A DNA stretch of 64,000 bases from JAIVGV01 sp036389335 (GCA_036389335.1 DASVQC010000020.1:61970-125969), one strand, 5' to 3'. Shown: positions 5,096 to 14,990, counted from the stretch's first letter. Numbers and translations are program-made. Notes: generated by a model not told the origin, from the letters alone.

Positions 5096-5742
5096 TGACC
5101 CGTCGGGCACAGGTCTAAGAGGGAGCACTCGGAGCAGAGCGGGGCGCGGGCCTTGCAGACGGCGCGACCGTGGGCGATGAGGAGGTGCGGGAACTCGATC
5201 CAGTCGGCGCGGGGGACGAGCGCAGAGAGATCGCGCTCGATCTTTTCGGGCTGGGTCTCAAGGCTCAGCGCGAGCCGCTGCGAGAGGCGCGAGACGTGCG
5301 TGTCGACGACGACGCCGGAGGCGATGCCGAAGGCGTTCCCTAAAACCACGTTCGCGGTCTTGCGGGCGACGCCGGGCAGCTCCAACAACTCTTCCATCGC
5401 CTCCGGCACCCGCCCGCCGTGCCGCTCGACGATCAGTTTGCACGCCCCTTGGATCGCCTTCGCCTTGTTGCGGAAGAAGCCGGTCGGGCGGATGTCTTGC
5501 TCCAACTCTTCCTGCGCGACCGCGGCGTAGTCTTCCGGTCGCCGGTACTTCCTGAACAGCTCAGCCGTCACGGCGTTGACGCGCTCGTCCGTGCACTGGG
5601 CCGAGAGGATCGTCGCGACGAGCAGCTCCAAGGGGCTCGCGTGATCGAGCGAGCAGCGCGCGTCGGGGTACGCCTTCCTGAGTCGGCTGATGATTTTCCG
5701 CGCCCTCTTCTTTTCGTCGCCCATCATTTTATCGCCGCTCAT
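5074..5742 (-). CDS. nth: Endonuclease III (thymine glycol DNA glycosylase / AP lyase)
   Basis: Removes oxidised pyrimidines and nicks AP sites in base-excision repair. The 222-residue length is typical (E. coli 211). The HhH is LPGVARKTANVV with the catalytic Lys, followed by the catalytic Asp in VVDTHVSRL. The C-terminal [4Fe-4S] cluster ligands are C-x6-C-x2-C-x5-C in CKARAPLCSECSLLDLC. Start ATG at 5742; a second Met lies four codons later. The C-terminal tail RMRDEG derives from the heptamer array. Upstream psuG ends 16 bp before its start, so the two are likely co-transcribed. Confidence 0.96.
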   Translation of the reverse strand: MSGDKMMGDEKKRARKIISRLRKAYPDARCSLDHASPLELLVATILSAQCTDERVNAVTAELFRKYRRPEDYAAVAQEELEQDIRPTGFFRNKAKAIQGACKLIVERHGGRVPEAMEELLELPGVARKTANVVLGNAFGIASGVVVDTHVSRLSQRLALSLETQPEKIERDLSALVPRADWIEFPHLLIAHGRAVCKARAPLCSECSLLDLCPTGQRMRDEG

Positions 5743-5758
5743 CGCCCCACGCCCCCGG

Positions 5759-6709
5759 TTAGAACTGCCGCTTCTCTCCCTCTTCGGCTAAACCCTCTTC
5801 CGCCAGCGAGCGCGCGATCCGGGCCGCGACGCGCGCGTTCGATTCGAGCAGCGCGAGGTTGGCGCGCAGCGTCGCGCCGCCGCTGCGCTCGGCCATGCGC
5901 GCGAGCAAAAACGGCGTCAGCTCGCGCCCCGCGATCTTTCGCCGCGCCGCCTCGGCGAGCGCCTCGTCCAACACCGCCCGCAGGAAGTCAGCGCCCACCT
6001 CCGCCTCCGCGGGCACCGGCACGCACACGAGCAGCGCGCCGGGCATTCGCAGCTCGCGCCGCGCGCGCACGAGATCGCACACCTCCTCCGGCGAATCGCA
6101 CCGCGCGTCCGCCGGAAGACCGGACGAGCGCGTGTAGAAGGCGGGCATCTCGTCGCACCCGTAGCCGACGACCGTGACGCCGTAAGTCTCAAGCCACTCG
6201 CGCGTCGCGGGCAGATCGAGCACGCTCTTCGCGCCCGAGCAGACGACGGCGGCGAGCGAGGTGCGCGCGAGTTCGGGGAGGTCTGCGGAAACGTCAGGAA
6301 GCTCGCCGCGGTGGACGCCGCCGATGCCGCCCGTGGCGAAGACGGAGAGCCCGGCGCGCGCGGCGACGAACGCGGTCGAGGCGACGGTCGTCGCGCCGTC
6401 CCAGCCGCGCGCCGAGGCGACGGGCAGATCGCGCGTGCTGAGTTTATGAGTGGCCTCGCCGTTGGCGATGTGTTCGAGCTGCGCGGGCTCAAGGCCGACG
6501 CAGATGCGCCCGCCGACGACGGCGACGGTCGCGGGCGCTGCGCCCTCTCCGCGGACGATTGATTCGAGGCGGCGCGCGGTCTCAAGGTTCTGCGGGCGCG
6601 GCAGCCCGTGCGCGATGACGGTCGATTCCAGAGCGACGACGGGGCGCGCGTCCCGCAGGGCTCGTTCGACCTCCGCGCTACAGGTTAGAGGGACGTTAGG
6701 CGTCATCAA
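5759..6709 (-). CDS. psuG: Pseudouridine-5'-phosphate glycosidase
   Basis: Reversibly cleaves pseudouridine 5'-phosphate to uracil and ribose 5-phosphate in modified-nucleoside catabolism. The 316-residue protein has the family landmarks: VALESTVIAHGLPRPQN near the N-terminus with the catalytic region, ATVAVVGGRICVGL, HKLSTRDLP with the lysine that forms the ring-opened adduct, FATGGIGGVHRG, CSGAKSVLDLPATREWLET and ELTPFLLARM. Lies upstream of nth on the same strand. The usual partner psuK kinase is not in the window. Confidence 0.95.
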   Translation of the reverse strand: MMTPNVPLTCSAEVERALRDARPVVALESTVIAHGLPRPQNLETARRLESIVRGEGAAPATVAVVGGRICVGLEPAQLEHIANGEATHKLSTRDLPVASARGWDGATTVASTAFVAARAGLSVFATGGIGGVHRGELPDVSADLPELARTSLAAVVCSGAKSVLDLPATREWLETYGVTVVGYGCDEMPAFYTRSSGLPADARCDSPEEVCDLVRARRELRMPGALLVCVPVPAEAEVGADFLRAVLDEALAEAARRKIAGRELTPFLLARMAERSGGATLRANLALLESNARVAARIARSLAEEGLAEEGEKRQF

Positions 6710-6772
6710 GATTGTTTGCGCCGTGGGCGAGCGACGCGGCTGCCGTCTAATTCGGTTTCTACTCTGTGCTCG

Positions 6773-6846
6773 CTCTGTGATCTCTGTGACTCTGTGGTGA
6801 GGTAAGAGTCAGGAGCACTCACCACAGAGTCACAGAGGACACGGAG
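6773..6846. repeat. CTCTGTGA-type inverted repeat
   Basis: Arms 6773-6801 and 6818-6846 built on CTCTGTGA-type units (8-9 nt rather than 7). The same family recurs at 13440. It lies in the 264-bp divergent gap between psuG and the DUF4440 gene. Confidence 0.88.
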
Positions 6847-6973
6847 GACGGACAGAGAAAAGCTGAGACCGGGACACTACGGCGGCGCGGCGGCCAGGAA
6901 CAAGTCGAGACCGCGCGGCGTAGTTAGAGATCGCTCCCGTCCGAAACTCCCGCAACGGCAAAGGAACGCTCCG

Positions 6974-7444
6974 ATGAAAAGAGTCCTGCCCGCCGCTTTG
7001 CTCGTCCTGTCGCTCGCCGCCTCGGCCCGCCCGCAGACGCCGGGCGGCAAATCCGCCGCCGACGCCAAGACGGAACAGGTCGTCACGCAGTTGATCCGCC
7101 AGTGGCTCGACGCGCTCGTGGCGAAAGACTTCGCCGCCATCGACCGCGTCGTCGCAGACGACTACCTGATCACCGTCTCCGACGGTCGCGTGCTGAACAA
7201 GGAGCAAGACCTCGCGCCCGTCCGAGATGCGCAGCTCAAGTTCGCCTCGGCGCGGGTCGAAGACCTGAAGGTGCGCGTCTTCGGCGACACCGCCATCGCC
7301 ACCGGCACGGGCATCTACAACGTCACCTACGGCGGGCGCGGCGGCGAGACGCGCGAGCGGTTCACCGACGTTTGGATCAAGCGCGGGGGGCGCTGGCAGG
7401 CGGTCTCCTCCCACTCGACCACCCTGCCGAAGCCGAAGTCATAA
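6974..7444 (+). CDS. Secreted DUF4440 / NTF2-like protein
   Basis: 156 residues with a cleavable signal peptide (KR, then LPAALLVLSLAASARPQ). The mature part is a small alpha+beta cone: QLIRQWLDALVAKDFAAIDRVVADDYLITVSDG, then ASARVEDLKVRVFGDTAIATGTG and FTDVWIKRGGRWQAVSSHST, the typical DUF4440/SnoaL pattern. Such domains bind small ligands or act as dimeric scaffolds; no catalytic residue can be assigned. Its stop overlaps by 6 bp the end of the convergent propeller gene. Confidence 0.85.
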   Translation: MKRVLPAALLVLSLAASARPQTPGGKSAADAKTEQVVTQLIRQWLDALVAKDFAAIDRVVADDYLITVSDGRVLNKEQDLAPVRDAQLKFASARVEDLKVRVFGDTAIATGTGIYNVTYGGRGGETRERFTDVWIKRGGRWQAVSSHSTTLPKPKS

Positions 7445-10400
7445 GCCGCGCCCGTCCGGTTCATCGTCGTCAGCGCCGCCGCCGCCCGGCGGCTGGGTCG
7501 CGCCCTGCGCGGCGGGCGGCTTGACGATGACGGCGGGCACGTCCGCCTCGCGCACGAGCTTATTGAACGCGGGCAGGTCGGTCTTCATCACCTGATCGAG
7601 TTTCTGTAGCTGCGCGTTGATCCGGGCCGTGATGTCCTCGTAGACCGCGTAGGTCTGCTCGGTCGGCGCGTCGTCCGAGCTTGAGACGGTGCCGGAGAGG
7701 GCGGCGAGCTTGTTGTTGAGGCGGATCGGGAAGTTGAGCGGGTCTTGGCTGCTCTGGTTCTTCGTCTGGTACAGCTCCTCCTCGATGGCCGTCAGCTTCC
7801 CGTTCAAGCTCTTCGCCGCGTCGGCGATCTTCTGCGCGCCGGGCTGGCCGGCGACGCGCTTCTGCAAGTCGTCGAGCTGCGAGCGCACCTGCCGGATCTG
7901 CGTGATCGAGTTGTGCGTCTCCGTCACCTTGTCGCGAATCTTGAGCAGCAGATCGAGCTGCTTGGCGAAGTCGGCGGGGCTGGTCTGGAGGCGCGGGTCT
8001 TTCTTCACCTCGAAGGTCTGCGTCTGCGTCTGACCATTAGCGGTGAGGCGCACGGTGTAGGTGCCGGGCGTGATGCGCGGCCCCTGCGTGCCCGCCGCCC
8101 ACATGATCAGGCCGGGGAAGGTCGCGGCTTCGGGGTAGCGCATGTTCCAGACGAAGCGGTTCAGGCCGGGCTGCGTGGAGACGCGCGCGCCGCCGCCGCC
8201 GCCGCGGAAGGCGAACTGCTCCGCCTCCTCGCCCGAAGGCGCGGCGGGCTGTTCGGGCGGTCGCTGCACCTGCGCCGCGCCGGGCGCGGGGGTGGGCTGC
8301 GGCGCGGGGGCCTTCGCCGTGTACTTCTGGATCGACTTGCCCGCCGCGTCGAGGAATTCGAGCACCACGTCGGTCGTCGGGCGCGACTTCAGGTAGTAGT
8401 AGACGACCGCGCCGTTCGGCGGGTTCGCGCCGACGGGCGCGCCCGCCGGGAGGCCGAAGCCGCCGCCGCCGTCCGTGCGGTAGGTGTCTTCGGGCTTGAA
8501 GAGTTTCGCGTCGGGCAGCGAGGCGAGGCTCCCGCCCGCGTCCATGATCTGGTGCAGGAGCGGCAGGTCGTCGAGAATCCAGAAGGAGCGCCCCTGGGTC
8601 GCCGCGACCAAGTCGCGCTCGCCCTTGTGGATGACGAGATCGGTGATCGGCACGGTGGGGAGGTTCAACTGGAGCGACTGCCACGAGTCGCCGTCGTTGA
8701 ACGAGACGTACATCCCCGTCTCGGTGCCCGCGTACAGGAGGCCGCGCTTGTTCGGGTCCTCGCGCACGACGCGCGTGAAGGCGTTGTCGGGGATGCCGGT
8801 CGTGATCTTCTTCCAAGTCTTGCCGTAGTCGTTCGTCTTGTAGAGGTAGGGCTTGTAGTCGTCGAACTTGTACATCGTCGCGGCGACGTAAGCCGTGCCC
8901 GCGTCAAAGGCCGAGGCGTCGATGGAGTTGATCTGAATCCACTCCGGCATCCCCTTCGGCGTCACGTTCTCCCAAGTGGAGCCCCCGTTTTGCGTGACGT
9001 GGACGAGCCCGTCGTCCGAGCCCACCCACATCACGCCCGCGCGCGCGGGCGACTCCATCATCGTGAAGATCGTGTCGTAGTACTCGATGGTCGTGTTGTC
9101 TTTCGTGATGGGGCCGCCCGAAGAGCCCTGCTTCGTCTTGTCGTTGCGGGTGAGGTCGGGGCTGATGACCTGCCAGCTCTGCCCCTCGTTCGTCGACTTG
9201 AAGACGACCTGCGCGCCCGCGTAGAGCGCGTTCGGGTCGTGCGGCGACGTGATGATGGGGAAGTTCCACTGGAAGCGGTACTTCTGCACGTCCGCGCCCG
9301 CGCCCATCGGGTTGTCGGGGTAGGGCGTCACCTCTCGGAGCCGCCCGTTGCGGTGGTTGTAGCGCGTCAGGAGCCCGCCGTAGCTGCCGGCGTAGACGAT
9401 CTCGGAGTCCTTCGGGGAGGGCTGCACCCAGCCCGACTCGCCGCCGCCCACGTCGTACCAGTCGCGCTCGGTGATGCCGAAATCATTAGTGCGCGAGGCG
9501 ATCTTGACGGTCGAGTTGTCCTGCTGCGCGCCGTAGACGTGGTACGGGAAATCGTTATCGACCGCGACGCGGTAGAACTGCGCCGTCGCCTGATCCTGCT
9601 CCGACCACGTGCGCCCGCCGTTGAAGGAGACGTTCGCGCCGCCGTCGTTCGAGTTGATCATGCGCTGCGCATCGTTCGGCGCGAGCCAGAGATCGTGGTT
9701 GTCGCCGTGGGGCACGCTGATGTTCGTGTAGGTGCGCCCGCCGTCGTTCGACTTGTAGAAGCCGGTGTTCAGGACGTACACCGTGTCTGCCGATTGCGGG
9801 TCGGCGTAGATGCGCGAGTAGTACCACGCGCGCTGGCGGAGGTTGCGCTGCTCGTTGACCTTCGTCCACGTGCGACCGGCGTTGTCGGAGCGGAAGACGC
9901 CGCCGTCCTCGGCCTCGATGATGGCCCACACGCGGTCGGGGTTGGCGGGCGAGACGGCGACGCCGCTGATGCCGACGGTGCCGCGCGGCAGGCCCGCGTT
10001 GCGCGTCAGCTCCGTCCACGTGTCGCCGCCGTCGGTCGTCTTGAAGATGCCGCTCGACGGGCCGCCCGATTCCAGAGTCCACGGCTTGCGGTAGGCTTCC
10101 CAGAGGCTCGCGTAGAGGACGTTCGGGTTCGTCGCGTCCATCACGAGGTCGGACGCGCCCGCGAGGTTGCCGCGGAAGAGCACCTTCTCCCACGTCTTCC
10201 CGCCGTCCTTCGAGCGGAAGACGCCGCGCTGCTCGTTCCCCGCCCAGACGTGCCCCTGCGCCGCGACGTAGACGATGTCGGAGTTGCGCGGGTGAACCCT
10301 CACGCGCGAAATCTGCCGCGTGTCTTCGAGCCCGACGCGCTTCCACGTCCGGCCCGCGTCCATCGACTTGTAAACCCCGTCGCCGTGCGAGACGTTGCCG

Positions 10401-10792
10401 CGGATCGCCGACTCGCCCATCCCGACGTAGACGACGTTCGGGTCGGAGTCGGAGACCCCGATGGCCCCGACCGAGCCCGTGCCGAAGACCGAGCCGTCGG
10501 AGACGGGCTCCCAGTTCGCGCCCGCGTCGGTGGTCTTGAACACGCCGCCGCCCGTCGCGCCGAAGTAATAGACGTTCGGCTGCGAGGCGACGCCCGCGAC
10601 CGCGGTGGAGCGCCCGCCGCGGAAGGGGCCGATGTTGCGCCACTGCAAGAGGCGCAGAGGGTTCTGCGCGCGGCCCTCGGCGGGCGGCGCGCCGGGCGCG
10701 ACCTGCCGCGTCTGCGCTATCGCGGGCAGGCTCACGGCGAGGCTCAGGATCAGGAGGCACGACTGGGCGAGACGACGACTTGCTTTCGGCAT
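7439..10792 (-). CDS. Large secreted BNR/VPS10-type beta-propeller protein
   Basis: 1117 residues with signal peptide (SCLLILSLAVSLPAIAQ). Residues ~45-760 contain many BNR/Asp-box-like repeats of the type GGVFKTTDAGANWEPV, each followed by DPNVVYVG-type strands, i.e. two consecutive sortilin/VPS10-like propellers. Residues ~780-960 include Pro/Ala linkers and a beta-sandwich with YTVRLTANGQTQTQTFEVKKDPR; ~970-1090 is helical and probably coiled coil. Annotated in many Acidobacteria as glycosyl hydrolase or WD40/YVTN protein, but no glycosidase catalytic residues are visible. Likely periplasmic or extracellular binding. Paralogous to 41960-44674. Confidence 0.88.
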   Translation of the reverse strand: MPKASRRLAQSCLLILSLAVSLPAIAQTRQVAPGAPPAEGRAQNPLRLLQWRNIGPFRGGRSTAVAGVASQPNVYYFGATGGGVFKTTDAGANWEPVSDGSVFGTGSVGAIGVSDSDPNVVYVGMGESAIRGNVSHGDGVYKSMDAGRTWKRVGLEDTRQISRVRVHPRNSDIVYVAAQGHVWAGNEQRGVFRSKDGGKTWEKVLFRGNLAGASDLVMDATNPNVLYASLWEAYRKPWTLESGGPSSGIFKTTDGGDTWTELTRNAGLPRGTVGISGVAVSPANPDRVWAIIEAEDGGVFRSDNAGRTWTKVNEQRNLRQRAWYYSRIYADPQSADTVYVLNTGFYKSNDGGRTYTNISVPHGDNHDLWLAPNDAQRMINSNDGGANVSFNGGRTWSEQDQATAQFYRVAVDNDFPYHVYGAQQDNSTVKIASRTNDFGITERDWYDVGGGESGWVQPSPKDSEIVYAGSYGGLLTRYNHRNGRLREVTPYPDNPMGAGADVQKYRFQWNFPIITSPHDPNALYAGAQVVFKSTNEGQSWQVISPDLTRNDKTKQGSSGGPITKDNTTIEYYDTIFTMMESPARAGVMWVGSDDGLVHVTQNGGSTWENVTPKGMPEWIQINSIDASAFDAGTAYVAATMYKFDDYKPYLYKTNDYGKTWKKITTGIPDNAFTRVVREDPNKRGLLYAGTETGMYVSFNDGDSWQSLQLNLPTVPITDLVIHKGERDLVAATQGRSFWILDDLPLLHQIMDAGGSLASLPDAKLFKPEDTYRTDGGGGFGLPAGAPVGANPPNGAVVYYYLKSRPTTDVVLEFLDAAGKSIQKYTAKAPAPQPTPAPGAAQVQRPPEQPAAPSGEEAEQFAFRGGGGGARVSTQPGLNRFVWNMRYPEAATFPGLIMWAAGTQGPRITPGTYTVRLTANGQTQTQTFEVKKDPRLQTSPADFAKQLDLLLKIRDKVTETHNSITQIRQVRSQLDDLQKRVAGQPGAQKIADAAKSLNGKLTAIEEELYQTKNQSSQDPLNFPIRLNNKLAALSGTVSSSDDAPTEQTYAVYEDITARINAQLQKLDQVMKTDLPAFNKLVREADVPAVIVKPPAAQGATQPPGGGGADDDEPDGRGL

Positions 10793-10840
10793 TGCTGGGG
10801 CTCCTTCGACTTTTTGCCTTGAGTGCTGAAGAGACTCGGA

Positions 10841-10939
10841 TTCACCGCCGCAGAGACGCAGAGGGACGCAGAGTCAACGCAGAGAAGAAAAGTATTTCTC
10901 CGCGCCCCCTCCGCGCGTCTCTGCGTCTGCGGCGGTGAA
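10841..10939. repeat. CGCAGAG-type inverted repeat
   Basis: Arms 10841-10873 and about 10898-10939 containing TTCACCGCCGCAGAG and ACGCAGAG units, and their complements. Lies in the promoter-side gap of the propeller gene; a decayed relative is at 34006. Confidence 0.88.
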
Positions 10940-10996
10940 TGGAGATACGCTACGCTCGACCTTCGGGAAACGGGCGACGTTAACTAATCGCCTTCA

Positions 10997-13048
10997 CTAT
11001 TGCTTCTCGCCCGCCGCCACGTTCGGCGGCGGGCCGGGGTTCAGGTGCTTGTCGAACCATTCGAGCTGGCGGTGCAGGAGATCGATGACGTGGTTGGGCT
11101 CGGTGATGCCGTGCCCCTCGCGCGGGAAGCGCAGGAACGTGACCTCCGTGCCGCGCTTGCGCAGCGCGCGATACAGCTCCTCGGCTTGGACGATGGGCAC
11201 GCGCCTGTCCTGCTCGCCGTGCGTGATCATGATCGGCGTCTTCACCCGATCCACGTAGCGGATCGGCGACCAGCGCTCGTACTGCTCGCGCGCCGTCCAC
11301 GGCGTGCCGCCGAAGCCGTACTCCATCAGGCCCGGGATGTCCGACTGACCGAAGAAGCTGAACCAGTCGCTGATCCCGGCGTGGCCGATGGCCGCCTTGA
11401 AGCGATCCGTCTGCGTGATCGTCCAGAAGGTCATGAAGCCGCCGTATGATCCGCCCATCACGCCGAGCCGATCCGCGTCGGCGACGCCGCGCTTGATCAC
11501 CTCATCGACGCCGAGCATGATGTCCTGAAAATCCTTCCCGCCCCAGTCCTTCACGTTCGACGCGGCGAACTGCCGACCGTAGCCGGTCGAGCCGCGCGGG
11601 TTCGGCATCAGCACGGCGTAGCCGCGCCCGGCGAAAATCTGCGCGCGCGACTCGAACCCGTAGGAGAAGCGCCCGTAGGGGCCGCCGTGGATTTGCAGGA
11701 TGGTGGGGTAGCGTGTGCCCTGCGCGAAGCCGACCGGCTTGACGAGCATCCCCTCGATGTCGAGGCCGTCCGCGCCCTTCCAGCGCAGCACCTCGATGTC
11801 GCCGAGCGCGATCTCTTTCGCCTGCGGGTTGAAGTCGGTCAACTTCTTCGGCTGTCGGCCCGCGCTCGTCGCGACGTAGAGATCGCGCGGCGCGCGCGGG
11901 TCTTCGAAGAGGAACGCGAGCGAGCGACCGTCGGGCGAGAGATCGACGCCCGTGTACCCGGCGGGGCTCTCGAAGATCGCGTTAGGCTTCCCGCCGGCGG
12001 CGGGCACGCGCAAGACCTGTCCGTAGACGCCGACCGTCGCGCCGACGTAGAGCGCGCTCGCGTCGGGCGCCCAGTCGGGCGCGCTCGCTATCGACTCGTC
12101 GAAGTCGCCCGTCAGGTTGCGCGGCGTCCCGCCCGCCGATTCGATGATCATCAGATCGGTCTTCGCCGCCCAGTCCAGCGGATCGGGCGAGGAGGCGTAG
12201 GCGATCCAGCGCCCGTCGGGCGACCAGCGCGGCGTCCCGTCGGGGCCCGGGTTCGTCGTCAACTGCACGGGCTTGCCGCCGGGCGCGCAGACGAAGATGT
12301 CGGTGTTGCGGTCGTCGGAGATGTCTGTGTAGGCGGACTCCTGCGCGCCCGCGCGCGAGGAGGCGTAGGCGATCACGTCGCCCTTCGGCGACCACTGCGG
12401 GTCGGAGACGGTGAACGAGCCCTCGGTGACGCGCTTCTTCGCCTTCGTCGCGCGGTCTATCGTCCAGAGGTGCGAGTAGTTGAAATCGGCGTCGACGACG
12501 ATGGTGTCGAACCGCTCGCGCCGACGCTTGTCGCGCTCCGCCTTGTCCTGCGGCGTGTCGCGCACGACGTAGGCGATCTGCCGCCCGTCGGGCGACCACG
12601 CGAACTGCGCCACCCCCGCCTCCTCGTCCGTCAGCTTCTCCGCCTCGCCGCCGCCGACGGGGATGATCCAGATTTGGTTGCGACCGGCGGCGGCGGCGGG
12701 CGCGCCCGGCGTCGCGCCCGGCTGCGGCGCGTCGCGGTTGGCGAGGAAGGCGATGCGCTTCGAGTCGGGCGACCAGCGCGGCTGCGACTCGCCGCGCTCG
12801 CCGTTGGTCAGCTTGACGGGCTCGCCGCCCCCCGCCGGGATGACGTAGATGTGCGAGTCGCGCCGGTCGTCCTTGCGGTTCCAGTCGGAGACGGTGAACG
12901 CGATCATGCGCCCGTCGGGCGACCACTGCGGCGCGATTACGTCGCGCAGCGCGAGCGCGTCTTCAATCGTCATCCGCTTGCCGCCCTGCGCGGGGGCGAG
13001 GGCCGACAGCAGGAGCAGCAGCGCGAGCGCGCGGGTAAATTTTTTCAT
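10997..13048 (-). CDS. Exported S9 family peptidase (acylaminoacyl/dipeptidyl peptidase type)
   Basis: 683 residues, with signal peptide MKKFTRALALLLLLSALAPAQ. Residues ~25-400 form a TolB-like seven-bladed propeller with repeated (Q/R)WSPDG(R/K) blades. Residues ~420-683 are an alpha/beta-hydrolase of the prolyl oligopeptidase clan: nucleophile in GVMGGSYGGFMT, Asp in ITHGEQDRRVP, His in FPREGHGITEPNH. It degrades oligopeptides, here in the periplasm. It sits alone between two inverted repeats, next to the giant propeller gene on the same strand. Confidence 0.94.
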   Translation of the reverse strand: MKKFTRALALLLLLSALAPAQGGKRMTIEDALALRDVIAPQWSPDGRMIAFTVSDWNRKDDRRDSHIYVIPAGGGEPVKLTNGERGESQPRWSPDSKRIAFLANRDAPQPGATPGAPAAAAGRNQIWIIPVGGGEAEKLTDEEAGVAQFAWSPDGRQIAYVVRDTPQDKAERDKRRRERFDTIVVDADFNYSHLWTIDRATKAKKRVTEGSFTVSDPQWSPKGDVIAYASSRAGAQESAYTDISDDRNTDIFVCAPGGKPVQLTTNPGPDGTPRWSPDGRWIAYASSPDPLDWAAKTDLMIIESAGGTPRNLTGDFDESIASAPDWAPDASALYVGATVGVYGQVLRVPAAGGKPNAIFESPAGYTGVDLSPDGRSLAFLFEDPRAPRDLYVATSAGRQPKKLTDFNPQAKEIALGDIEVLRWKGADGLDIEGMLVKPVGFAQGTRYPTILQIHGGPYGRFSYGFESRAQIFAGRGYAVLMPNPRGSTGYGRQFAASNVKDWGGKDFQDIMLGVDEVIKRGVADADRLGVMGGSYGGFMTFWTITQTDRFKAAIGHAGISDWFSFFGQSDIPGLMEYGFGGTPWTAREQYERWSPIRYVDRVKTPIMITHGEQDRRVPIVQAEELYRALRKRGTEVTFLRFPREGHGITEPNHVIDLLHRQLEWFDKHLNPGPPPNVAAGEKQ

Positions 13049-13439
13049 CGCTCAGTCACCTCAAGCTCTTGGATCGTGAATCGTCAATCGGGTGATCTTA
13101 CGGCGAATCATTCGCGCTCGGCGCGGCGGCGGGGGCGGGGGGCGGCGGGCGCGAGTCGGCAGACTAACGGGCGAGGGCCTTGGCATCGTGTCCTCCGAAG
13201 ATCGGGCGGGCATGTTCGAGACGAGAGCCAGATTTATAACCCGACGGGTGCGGAAAAGACTAGCAGAAGTTTTCTGCGCGCGCACGCACCAGAGCGTGCC
13301 ACTCTCGCGGCGCGTCGCTCGCAAGATATTTTTTCGCCCGCGCGGGGAAACACTTGACAGGCGACGCGCGGCGGAGAAGATAGCCGAGGCCGCGCCCGCC
13401 GAACGTTTCCGGCGGGAATGGTTGGCGTCCTGATTTCCA
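13049..13439. other. Intergenic region, no gene recognised
   Basis: About 390 bp between the S9 peptidase start and the inverted repeat before the permease. No credible ORF, RNA gene or clear promoter pair. TTGACA at 13353 on the plus strand has only a poor -10 candidate after it. Confidence 0.5.
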
Positions 13440-13535
13440 CTCTGTGCGCCCTCCGTGATCTCCGTGCCTCCGTGGTGAGTGCTTAATGTCCATACCTCAC
13501 CACAGAGTCATGGAGGACACGGAGGGGGCACAGAG
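13440..13535. repeat. CTCCGTG-type inverted repeat
   Basis: Arms 13440-13479 and 13495-13535: CTCTGTGCGCCCTCCGTGAT-type sequence against its complement GGAGGACACGGAGGGGGCAC, 15-nt loop. Same family as 6773-6846. Confidence 0.92.
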
Positions 13536-13613
13536 AAAAGCCGAAACCGGGGCACTACTTATCGCGGCAGCCGCGCGTCGGACATAACGCGCACACCCTG
13601 ACAGTCGCAAACC

Positions 13614-14990
13614 ATGAGCACTAAAGTGCACCCGGACGCGCCCGCGAAGGCGCACAGGCTCGCACGCCGCCTCGGGCTCTTCGACGTGACGATGCTCGTG
13701 ATGGGCGGCATCGTCGGCGCGGGGATCTTCATGAACCCGGCGGTCGTCGCGCAGAGCGTCCACACGCCCGCGCTGATGCTCGCGGCGTGGGCCGCGGGCG
13801 GCACGGTCGCGCTCGCGGGCGCGCTCGTCTACGCCGAGCTGGCCGCGCGTCTGCCGGAGGTCGGCGGGCAGTACGCCTACCTGCGCGAAGCCTTCCACCC
13901 TTCGGTCGCGTTCCTCTACGGCTGGGTGCTGCTGCTCGTCGTGCAGACGGGCGGGATGGCCGCCGTCGCCGTCACCTTCGCGCACTACTTTCTGGAACTC
14001 ACGCACGCGCCCGTGGGCGACAACTTGGTGGCGGGCGTGGCCCTCGCCGCGCTGACCGTCGTCAACTGCCTCGGCGTGCGCGCGGGCGGGACGGTGCAGA
14101 GCGCGCTGATGGTCTTGAAGATCGCGGCGATAGTCGCGCTCGTCGTTTGCGGACTCGCCTACGCGGGCGCGGGCGGCGCGGCGTTGACGCCCCTCGCGGA
14201 TCGCCCCGCCTCTCTCGGCCTGCTGACGGCGTTCGGCGCGGCGCTCACGCCCGTGATGTTCGCCTACGGCGGCTGGCAGACCTCCGGCTTCGTCGCGGGC
14301 GAGATGCGCGACCCGCGGCGCGACCTCGCCCGCGGCCTCGTCCTCGGCGTGCTCGGGGTCGTCGCGCTCTACCTCGCCGTCAGCTTCGTCTGCGTCGCCG
14401 CGCTCGGCGCGGCGGGGCTCGCGGCGACGGAGACGCCCGCCACCGCCGTGATGCGCCTCGCGCTCGGCGAGCGGGGGGCGAAGCTCATCGCCGCCGGCAT
14501 CGCGATCTCGACGCTCGGATTCTTGAGTCAGGGGATGCTCACCGCGCCGCGCGTCTACTTCGCGATGGCGGAGGACGGGCTCTTCTTCCGCACGGTGGCG
14601 CGCGTGAGCGAGCGGACGCGCGTGCCCGCCGTCGCCATCGTCTTGCAGGGGGCGTTCGCGCTCCTGATCGCCGCGTCGAAGCGGTACGGGCAGATTCTGA
14701 ACTACGTCGTCTCAGTCGATTTCATCTTCTTCGGCCTGACGGGCCTCGCGCTCTTCGTCCTGCGGCGGCGCGCGCGGCTTGAAAAAAGAGCGGGCGCGGC
14801 GCACGATCCCGCAGGGTTCAGAGTGCCGGGCCACCCGCTGACGACCGCCTTCTTCGTCGCCGCGTGCTGGCTCGTCGTCGCCGCGACGATCTATAAAAGT
14901 TTCTCGGACAGCGTCGTCGGCCTGCTGATCCTTCTGGCGGGCGTGCCCGCATACCTGTTCTGGTCTCGTCGAAAGGAGAATCAATTATGA
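13614..14990 (+). CDS. APC-family amino acid permease
   Basis: 458 residues, about twelve hydrophobic segments. The N-terminal signature VMGGIVGAGIFMNP is the unwound TM1 substrate site of APC/LAT transporters, and GALVYAELAARLPEVGGQYAYLREAF is the conserved TM2-loop. Likely a proton-coupled or exchange transporter for amino acids in the inner membrane. The stop overlaps the ATG of the aminotransferase by 4 bp (ATGA), so the three-gene operon is translationally coupled; the partners suggest D-alanine or another cell-wall-derived amino acid as cargo (inference). Confidence 0.93.
   Translation: MSTKVHPDAPAKAHRLARRLGLFDVTMLVMGGIVGAGIFMNPAVVAQSVHTPALMLAAWAAGGTVALAGALVYAELAARLPEVGGQYAYLREAFHPSVAFLYGWVLLLVVQTGGMAAVAVTFAHYFLELTHAPVGDNLVAGVALAALTVVNCLGVRAGGTVQSALMVLKIAAIVALVVCGLAYAGAGGAALTPLADRPASLGLLTAFGAALTPVMFAYGGWQTSGFVAGEMRDPRRDLARGLVLGVLGVVALYLAVSFVCVAALGAAGLAATETPATAVMRLALGERGAKLIAAGIAISTLGFLSQGMLTAPRVYFAMAEDGLFFRTVARVSERTRVPAVAIVLQGAFALLIAASKRYGQILNYVVSVDFIFFGLTGLALFVLRRRARLEKRAGAAHDPAGFRVPGHPLTTAFFVAACWLVVAATIYKSFSDSVVGLLILLAGVPAYLFWSRRKENQL

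Noticed and set aside
7745..10822. Long plus-strand open frame of over 1000 codons
   Set aside because: Antisense shadow of the secreted propeller gene in GC-rich DNA; composition is Arg/Ala/Val-rich without motifs, and the minus frame has a signal peptide and BNR repeats.
11687..13357. Plus-strand frame of ~556 codons opposite the S9 peptidase
   Set aside because: Shadow; the minus strand has intact catalytic motifs.
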